NCBI GenBank assembly: GCA_019323195.1
Contig: JAHWHQ010000076.1
Span: 1 to 16,035, forward strand
From: Candidatus Woesearchaeota archaeon
Lineage (GTDB): Archaea > Nanobdellota > Nanobdellia > Woesearchaeales > JACPBV01
DNA: 16,035 bases
Direction: 5' to 3'
Below are positions 11,641 to 16,035 of this stretch, piece after piece (position 1 is the stretch's first letter; each line of letters starts with the position of its first letter). Both the position numbers and the translations under genes were made by a program. The notes beneath the pieces were generated by a model. The model had not been told where the DNA came from, did no database searches, and was given only the letters and a program-made list of their open reading frames with translations.

Positions 11641-11812
11641 CGATATTCTAGGAACATACGACGACTTCAAGCCAGGCTTTGCAAAGAGGTACGCCAACAT
11701 CAATGACGAGATAAGAAAAGCTGTCAGGCAGTACAACAAGGAAGTTAAGGAAAGGGAGTTTCCTGGAGAATAGTCGGGTTTTGAATAAGGCTGCATAATT
11801 ACATATTTAGAA
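11641..11812 (+). pseudogene. panB: Diverged remnant of the 3' end of panB (direct repeat, copy 2)
   Basis: Positions 11642-11773 encode DILGTYDDFKPGFAKRYANI... through the TAG stop, matching the last 44 codons of panB including the stop, plus 38-39 nt of the same downstream sequence. There is no upstream part and no start codon, so it is a non-functional fragment. Of the 12 changed codons, eight are synonymous and four are not (M to T, V to G, S to N, G to E). That bias towards third-position change means the two panB sequences diverged while both were under selection, so the fragment comes from a functional second panB (a related strain or an old paralogue) and was truncated later. It does not look like a recent copying slip of the neighbouring gene. 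Confidence 0.88.
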
Positions 11813-11852
11813 CCAAATAAACATATCTCCTAATATCATAATCCTTTTCTAT

Positions 11853-12341
11853 TTACAAATCCATTATAACCCAATTCCCGTTAGGTAATCTAATCATATT
11901 AAAACCAGTTGTGATCAGACCTCGCCCTTCAACTTGAATTTGCATTTTATATGTTTTAAGATCATCTGTTATTGGTATTTCTGATTCTTTATCTAATGTA
12001 GCATTGCTTAAATCCTGTGCTAATTTTTCTCTTCCTCTTAAATCTAATCCATTTAAGAAATCTCTCATGCTATCATGTGCATTTTCATCAAACATCTTCA
12101 AGGCTTCTTCTATATCCCCATTCTTTATTGCTTCAGCAGCATAAGCAAGAGTTTCTTCTGGTTGAGAGGCTCCTATAGGTTCTACATATTTTGTGTTAAA
12201 TAAGTGATTTCTTACATTAATCAAGTCTGATTCTTTCTTTCCTTCTACTCTAGACTTCCCGCTTCTACCAAAACATCCCACCATCAAGATAATAACAGCT
12301 AAGAGCAAGCTTATCGTAATAATCCTTTTGTTCATTTTCAT
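11853..12341 (-). CDS. Lipoprotein of unknown function, 162 aa
   Basis: The N-terminus is a lipoprotein signal: basic start (MKMNKR), hydrophobic helix (IITISLLLAVIILMVG) and lipobox LMVGC with Cys23. The mature part starts with a polar linker (24-60), then a helical region 'PEETLAYAAEAIKNGDIEEALKMFDENAHDSMRDFL', then strands ending 'GRGLITTGFNMIRLPNGNWVIMDL'. Helices followed by a sheet ending in 'NGNWVI' resemble the NTF2-like/DUF4878 fold of small lipoproteins, but this is tentative. An in-frame ATG at 12335 (third residue) fits better with the TATA-like AATATATATAA near 12356-12366, which would make it leaderless. The gene converges on the panB remnant and diverges from coaBC. Confidence 0.75.
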   Translation of the reverse strand: MKMNKRIITISLLLAVIILMVGCFGRSGKSRVEGKKESDLINVRNHLFNTKYVEPIGASQPEETLAYAAEAIKNGDIEEALKMFDENAHDSMRDFLNGLDLRGREKLAQDLSNATLDKESEIPITDDLKTYKMQIQVEGRGLITTGFNMIRLPNGNWVIMDL

Positions 12342-12437
12342 AATATCGCCTATCTTATATATATTAAACTAATTCTAATATTAATTTATAAAAATCTTTT
12401 GTTTCAGGTCTAATCCAATCCCCCCATTTATCTATAG

Positions 12438-12450
12438 TTTTATAAATACA
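12438..12450 (+). promoter_or_regulatory. Promoter of the coaBC operon
   Basis: GTTTTATAAATAC contains a TATA core centred near 12444, predicting a start near 12470 and a leader of about 4 nt before the ATG at 12474. It probably drives all three CoA genes because no other promoter is seen between them. Confidence 0.55.
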
Positions 12451-12473
12451 CCCCGCTTTTATTCTCAATAATA

Positions 12474-13718
12474 ATGAAAACTATCGTACTTGGTATAACC
12501 GGAAGCATAGCCTGTTTCAAGGCTCTTGACCTAGTCCAAAAACTAAAGCCCGATTTCAACATAGAGGTGATAATGACAAAAAACGCCCTTAACCTCATAG
12601 ACAAAAAAGAGTTCGAGGCCATCCTGAAAAAGAAGGTCCATACCGGGCTTTTCTACCCTGGTTTTGATTACCACGATTACCTTAAAAGGGAGCAGTCAGA
12701 GCACATCTCCCTCGCAGACATGTCAGACCTTTTTGTGATCTGCCCTGCTACTGCCAACACGATTGGAAAGATAGCCAACGGCATAGCTGACGACCTCTTG
12801 ACAACCTCTGTGATGGCAGCCAGCTCCCCTGTCCTGGTATGCCCTGCGATGAACTGCAGGATGTGGGAGAACAAGATCCTACAAAAAAACATCTCTGAGC
12901 TGAAAAAACTCGGCTATTCTTTTGTTGACCCAGAAAAGGGAAGGCTTGCCTGCGGCTGTTCGGGGATAGGAAGGTTAGCTGATATAAATAAAATAGCGGA
13001 ATCAATAAAATCAATGATCGATAAAAAAACCATCCTGAAAAACAGGAGGATAATAGTCACAGCAGGCGCGACTGTCGAGGAGATAGACCCTGTCAGGGTC
13101 ATTACAAACAAGAGCTCAGGAAAGATGGGCATCTACATAGCAGAAGAGGCAGCTAAGCTTGGGGCAGATGTAACATTAATCCGTGGAAAGACAGAAGTTG
13201 AGCCTGAAGGAAAGATTACTGATATTCAGGTAAGCTCAGTAGATGAAATGTTAGATCAGATAAAAAAAACGCTCAACAAAAGCCACGCAATGATCCATGC
13301 AGCCGCTGTTAGTGATTTTAAGCTGGATGAAAATTCCATGAGCAATAAGCTGATAAAAAACAAGAAAATAAAGTCCAGAGAAAATAAGTCATTATCACTA
13401 AGATTAAAGCCGACAATAAAAATAATAAATGAAATAAAGAAGGAAAACAAAAAGATAAAGCTTGTAGGATTCAAAGCCGAGTACAATGTAAGCAGGGAAG
13501 AGTTGCTAAAAAGCGCCCATTCCTTATTAAAAGATTCCAATGCAGACTTCATCGTAGCAAACGATGTAGGCAAAGGTGTTTTCGGATCTGAAAATAATGA
13601 TGTTTATATAGTTGGTAAATCTGATAAGAAAAAAGGCAAAAAAATAAATGATAAAACAACACATATTAAAGGAAGTAAAAGAGACATCGCAAATAAGATC
13701 TTGGACCTGATAAAATGA
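12474..13718 (+). CDS. coaBC: Bifunctional phosphopantothenoylcysteine decarboxylase/phosphopantothenate-cysteine ligase, 414 aa
   Basis: The protein joins cysteine to 4'-phosphopantothenate (CoaB, C-terminal) and decarboxylates the product to 4'-phosphopantetheine with FMN (CoaC, N-terminal). CoaC spans about 1-182: 'GITGSIACFKALDL' FMN-binding start, catalytic His77 in 'SEHISLA', 'CPATANTIGKIANGIADDLL', 'PAMNCRMW' with N127, and the lid Cys160 in 'RLACGCSGIGRLA'. CoaB spans about 189-414: 'VTAGATVEEIDPVRVITNKSSGKMG', 'MIHAAAVSDF' and the Lys-rich 'NKLIKNKKIKS' nucleotide-binding lysine region. The archaeal enzyme uses CTP or ATP in the ligase step; which is not visible here. The domain order and length are normal. 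Its TGA overlaps the pantoate kinase ATG (ATGA), heading a three-gene operon. Confidence 0.95.
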   Translation: MKTIVLGITGSIACFKALDLVQKLKPDFNIEVIMTKNALNLIDKKEFEAILKKKVHTGLFYPGFDYHDYLKREQSEHISLADMSDLFVICPATANTIGKIANGIADDLLTTSVMAASSPVLVCPAMNCRMWENKILQKNISELKKLGYSFVDPEKGRLACGCSGIGRLADINKIAESIKSMIDKKTILKNRRIIVTAGATVEEIDPVRVITNKSSGKMGIYIAEEAAKLGADVTLIRGKTEVEPEGKITDIQVSSVDEMLDQIKKTLNKSHAMIHAAAVSDFKLDENSMSNKLIKNKKIKSRENKSLSLRLKPTIKIINEIKKENKKIKLVGFKAEYNVSREELLKSAHSLLKDSNADFIVANDVGKGVFGSENNDVYIVGKSDKKKGKKINDKTTHIKGSKRDIANKILDLIK

Positions 13719-14545
13719 GCATAAGATCCTTCGCGCCAGGTAATGTAAGCTGCATCTTTAGGATAATAGATAATAAAGACCAGTCAAAAAAGCACAGCTT
13801 GGGCGTTGGCTTTACAGTAGATAAGGGAGTTATCGTTAAAGTAACCAAAAGTAACAAAACAAAAATATACGCTAATGGAAGAAAGATAATTTTTCCTACT
13901 GTAAGCACAGTTATAAGACAGCTGACCAATAAGCCTGTCAGGGTTGAGATCAAAGACCAGCTTCCTTCAGGGGCAGGCTTTGGTATAAGCGGCGCCTCTG
14001 CCTTAGCCGCTGCCTATGCGATAAATAAATTGCTAAACCTGAAAAAGACAAAAAAAGAGCTGGCGATGGTTGCGCACAGGGCAGAGGTCATTAACGGTAC
14101 AGGCTTAGGCGACGTTGGCGGCCAGTTCAACGGAGGGTTTAACATGAAAGTAAAAAAAGGCAGGCCGTTGGATGTTGTGAATCTCGGAATAAAAAATATT
14201 AATAATACTAATATATACTACACCTTTATCAGCAAAATAAATACAAAAAACATAATCAGCAGCAGCCTTAAGATAAAGCAGATAAACAAGGCAGGTGACA
14301 AGGCATTAGACAGGATAAAATCATTAAAGACCAAGACCCTGAAAGATATAATTAGGATCTCAAAGGATTTTTCGATAGAAAGCGGCCTGTTAAGAAAGAG
14401 GAAGGTAAAAGATTTGATAAAACAGGTTGAAGATAAGAACGGAAACGCCTCCATGATCATGCTTGGGAATGCCGTCTTTTCAGACATCCCTTTCAAGGGC
14501 TGCAAGAAGCTTAAGATATCACAAAGAAGTGCTTGCTTAATATGA
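13715..14545 (+). CDS. Pantoate kinase (archaeal, GHMP family), 276 aa
   Basis: The enzyme phosphorylates pantoate with ATP to 4-phosphopantoate, the archaeal alternative to pantothenate kinase. It opens with 'SFAPGNVSCIFRI', as archaeal pantoate kinases do, and carries the GHMP ATP-binding motif 'LPSGAGFGISGASALAAAYA' at about 83-102, followed by 'HRAEVINGTGLGDVGGQFNGGF', the second GHMP signature with the substrate-binding loop. Length is in the family range. It starts inside the coaBC stop codon and ends in another ATGA overlap with the next enzyme, so the three are translated together. The C-terminal part is divergent, as is usual in the family. The gene has been called PoK; no standard bacterial symbol applies. 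Confidence 0.93.
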   Translation: MSIRSFAPGNVSCIFRIIDNKDQSKKHSLGVGFTVDKGVIVKVTKSNKTKIYANGRKIIFPTVSTVIRQLTNKPVRVEIKDQLPSGAGFGISGASALAAAYAINKLLNLKKTKKELAMVAHRAEVINGTGLGDVGGQFNGGFNMKVKKGRPLDVVNLGIKNINNTNIYYTFISKINTKNIISSSLKIKQINKAGDKALDRIKSLKTKTLKDIIRISKDFSIESGLLRKRKVKDLIKQVEDKNGNASMIMLGNAVFSDIPFKGCKKLKISQRSACLI

Positions 14546-15276
14546 CCATACCAAAATCCCATCCAAGATACCTCAGCTTAAAAACAAGAGACAGGATAGT
14601 TGAAGGAGTGGAAAAAGGCATCACCTCACTACACGGCTTAGCAGCCCATGGAAGGGGCGAGGCATTTGATTATCTTCTAGGTGAAAAAACAAGAGATTTT
14701 TCCATGAAAGCGATAGAGGCTGCTTCCTCCTTGTTATTGTCTGCTAATCATCCTGTTATCTCTGTCAATGGAAATGCTGCTGCATTATGCCCAAAAGAGC
14801 TTATAGATTTGTCCAACCTAATACCGGCAGATATCGAAGTTAACATATTCCACGCATCAAAAAAAAGGGAGATGGAGATAAAAAAACATCTTATCAAAAA
14901 TGGCGCAAAAAAAGTCCTGCTTCCTGGAAGATCCATAATAGGGCATATTGACCATAACAGGAGGTATTGCAATGAGGAAGGCATAGCCCAGGCAGACGTT
15001 GTCTTTGTTCCTTTGGAGGATGGAGACAGGTGCCAGGCCCTGGAAAAGATGGGGAAAAAGGTAATCACAGTTGACCTGAACCCATTATCCCGGACGTCAA
15101 AAACAGCCTCGATAACGATAGTAGACAATATAATAAGAGCCCTTCCATCATTAATCAAAGAGATAAAAAAGCAAAAGCACTTAAGCAAAAAAATCTTAGC
15201 GAACAGCATCAAAGAATATGATAATAATAAGACACTAAAAGAGGCATTAGAGTATATATCTAAGAATCTCTCTTAA
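14542..15276 (+). CDS. 4-phosphopantoate-beta-alanine ligase (archaeal phosphopantothenate synthetase), 244 aa
   Basis: The enzyme condenses 4-phosphopantoate with beta-alanine, using ATP, to 4'-phosphopantothenate. It is a near-textbook member: 'IPKSHPRYLSLKTRDRIVEG' at the start, 'GLAAHGRGEAFDYLLGE' (32-48), 'HPVISVNGNAAAL' (70-82), 'DIEVNIFHASKKRE', 'GRSIIGHIDHNRRY', 'GIAQADVVFVPLEDGDRCQAL' and 'VITVDLNPLSRTSKTASITIVDN'. A TTG at 14533 is in frame, but the ATG at 14542, overlapping the kinase stop as ATGA, matches the usual N-terminus and is preferred. Its product is the substrate of the CoaB domain encoded at the head of the same operon. Its last 30 nt overlap the 3' end of the convergent phosphatase gene. 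Confidence 0.95.
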   Translation: MTIPKSHPRYLSLKTRDRIVEGVEKGITSLHGLAAHGRGEAFDYLLGEKTRDFSMKAIEAASSLLLSANHPVISVNGNAAALCPKELIDLSNLIPADIEVNIFHASKKREMEIKKHLIKNGAKKVLLPGRSIIGHIDHNRRYCNEEGIAQADVVFVPLEDGDRCQALEKMGKKVITVDLNPLSRTSKTASITIVDNIIRALPSLIKEIKKQKHLSKKILANSIKEYDNNKTLKEALEYISKNLS

Positions 15277-15909
15277 ATCTTTTTTGTCTATTGCATGATC
15301 AGCCGCTTCTCTTAACCTCTCATCCTTGCAGTCAAAAGCGATGCTTAACCCTGCCTCTTTTGCAATTTCCACATCATTATAATGGTCTCCCACAAAAACG
15401 CATTCCCTAAGATCGAGGTTTTCTTTCCTGGCGATTATCCTTAAGGCAGCTGCTTTCTTGATCATGTCATATTCTGTAGCCTCTACCTTCCTTATGTTCC
15501 CGTCCTTATCAAAATCTATCCGGCTTAAAAAGACATCGCTGAAATATTCCCTGTAATTGGGAAGGACATATTCAAGGATGACGTTTAAGGATCCGGATAT
15601 TATCGCAAGCTTTATCCCTTTCTCTCTTAATTTATTAAGCGTTTCCAATGCCCCATTCATCAGCTTTACATCATTATGTTTTAACGCGTTAAAAAAATCC
15701 TCTTTCCTGGCTTTCTTCTCAACCCACATGTTGATGTCATGGTTCGCCCATTCAAGGTAGCTTATCTCGCCCTTGTAGTATTTCTCCCTGACCTTGATCC
15801 TTTTTTTCTCATCTGTCTTGAAATAATCATGGAACAGCTGCCATGAGAATACAATATTGTCTACTAAGGTCCCGTCAACATCAAAGCAAACCAACTTGTA
15901 GTCAGTCAT
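15247..15909 (-). CDS. HAD-family phosphatase, SerB-like, 220 aa
   Basis: This is a soluble phosphohydrolase of the haloacid dehalogenase superfamily. Motif I is 'CFDVDGTLVDN' with nucleophile D10 and general acid D12; motif II is 'LAIISGSLN' (about 101-109); motif III/IV is 'ECVFVGDHYNDVEIAKEAGLSIAF' with the paired Asp that hold Mg2+. A helical C1 cap lies between motifs I and II (about 15-90), as in phosphoserine phosphatase and related small-molecule phosphatases; the substrate cannot be told. It converges on the CoA operon with a 30-nt 3' overlap, so antisense interference is possible. The start ATG at 15909 sits 26 bp from a TATA-like box, with a palindrome between them. Confidence 0.88.
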   Translation of the reverse strand: MTDYKLVCFDVDGTLVDNIVFSWQLFHDYFKTDEKKRIKVREKYYKGEISYLEWANHDINMWVEKKARKEDFFNALKHNDVKLMNGALETLNKLREKGIKLAIISGSLNVILEYVLPNYREYFSDVFLSRIDFDKDGNIRKVEATEYDMIKKAAALRIIARKENLDLRECVFVGDHYNDVEIAKEAGLSIAFDCKDERLREAADHAIDKKDLREILRYIL

Positions 15910-15912
15910 TCT

Positions 15913-15940
15913 AAGATAAGAATTATCTTGCTTATAAGTA
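15913..15940 (-). promoter_or_regulatory. Promoter of the HAD phosphatase gene with an operator-like palindrome
   Basis: TACTTATAAG on the minus strand (15931-15940) is centred 26 bp before the ATG at 15909, predicting a leaderless mRNA. Between TATA and start lies a perfect dyad, AAGATAA-3 nt-TTATCTT (15913-15929), the classical repressor position. Confidence 0.55.
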
Positions 15941-16035
15941 TCTTTCTATTCCTCTTTGGCGTTGTTGAAAAGGTAGGTTAGCAGCCTAAGGTCAAAATCC
16001 TATTAAATCATTCTTTAAGCTGACAAGGGGGGTCA
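15941..16035. other. Right-edge sequence without a supported gene
   Basis: This 95-bp tail shows no frame with a start codon and coding character on either strand, and no tRNA-like fold. It may be the upstream region of the HAD gene or of a gene beyond the edge. Confidence 0.4.

Noticed and set aside
12677..13573. Several minus-strand frames within coaBC
   Set aside because: Shadows of a gene whose motifs are continuous from end to end.
14748..15212. 154-codon minus-strand frame within the phosphopantothenate synthetase gene
   Set aside because: The opposite strand encodes the highly conserved ligase; no promoter or ribosome binding site supports the antisense frame.
1..16035. CRISPR array, tRNA, rRNA, insertion sequence or integrase
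   Set aside because: No regularly spaced repeats, cloverleaf with a T-loop GGTTCGA-like motif, rRNA core sequence or transposase/recombinase motif was seen on either strand.

Overview
The window looks archaeal. It carries the two enzymes that mark archaeal coenzyme A synthesis (pantoate kinase and archaeal phosphopantothenate synthetase), a deoxyhypusine synthase, TATA boxes about 26 bp upstream of many start codons (leaderless or nearly leaderless transcripts), and T-rich runs instead of hairpin terminators. The Cys/Asp-rich surface protein modules and small secreted lipoproteins suggest a DPANN-type lineage (Woesearchaeota/Pacearchaeota-like). That placement is inferred from style, not shown by any marker gene.

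Layout. 1-784: two short coupled minus-strand genes (one runs off the window) diverge from a winged-helix regulator; both promoters carry repeat pairs that look like operators. 785-4077: AT-rich accessory genes: a two-helix membrane protein, a proteasome-beta-like Ntn hydrolase with a coupled 42-aa ORF, and a tight three-gene unit (TIGR04255-like protein, 64-aa linker protein, uncharacterised 203-aa protein), then a GC-richer hairpin cluster. 4078-7463: five minus-strand genes: a PD-(D/E)XK nuclease-like protein, a membrane-anchored secreted protein with many N-glycosylation sequons, a lipoprotein thermonuclease with an Excalibur domain, and two small membrane proteins. 7640-8341: a cis-prenyltransferase homologue that has lost its catalytic residues, followed by a large structured inverted repeat (8363-8534). 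8710-16035: mostly core metabolism: deoxyhypusine synthase, panB, a Cys-rich surface protein, a lipoprotein, the coaBC / pantoate kinase / phosphopantothenate synthetase operon, and a convergent HAD phosphatase.

How the genes work together. PanB makes ketopantoate. After reduction to pantoate (no reductase is seen here), pantoate kinase and phosphopantothenate synthetase make 4'-phosphopantothenate, and CoaBC adds cysteine and decarboxylates to give 4'-phosphopantetheine. The last three enzymes are in one operon with ATGA stop/start overlaps.

Most notable: a diverged second copy of the 3' end of panB lies 1.28 kb downstream, so that a surface-protein gene sits between two direct repeats; the catalytically degenerate prenyltransferase homologue; the structured element at 8363-8534; the AT-rich accessory block with uncharacterised gene sets; and several dyads placed at promoters.
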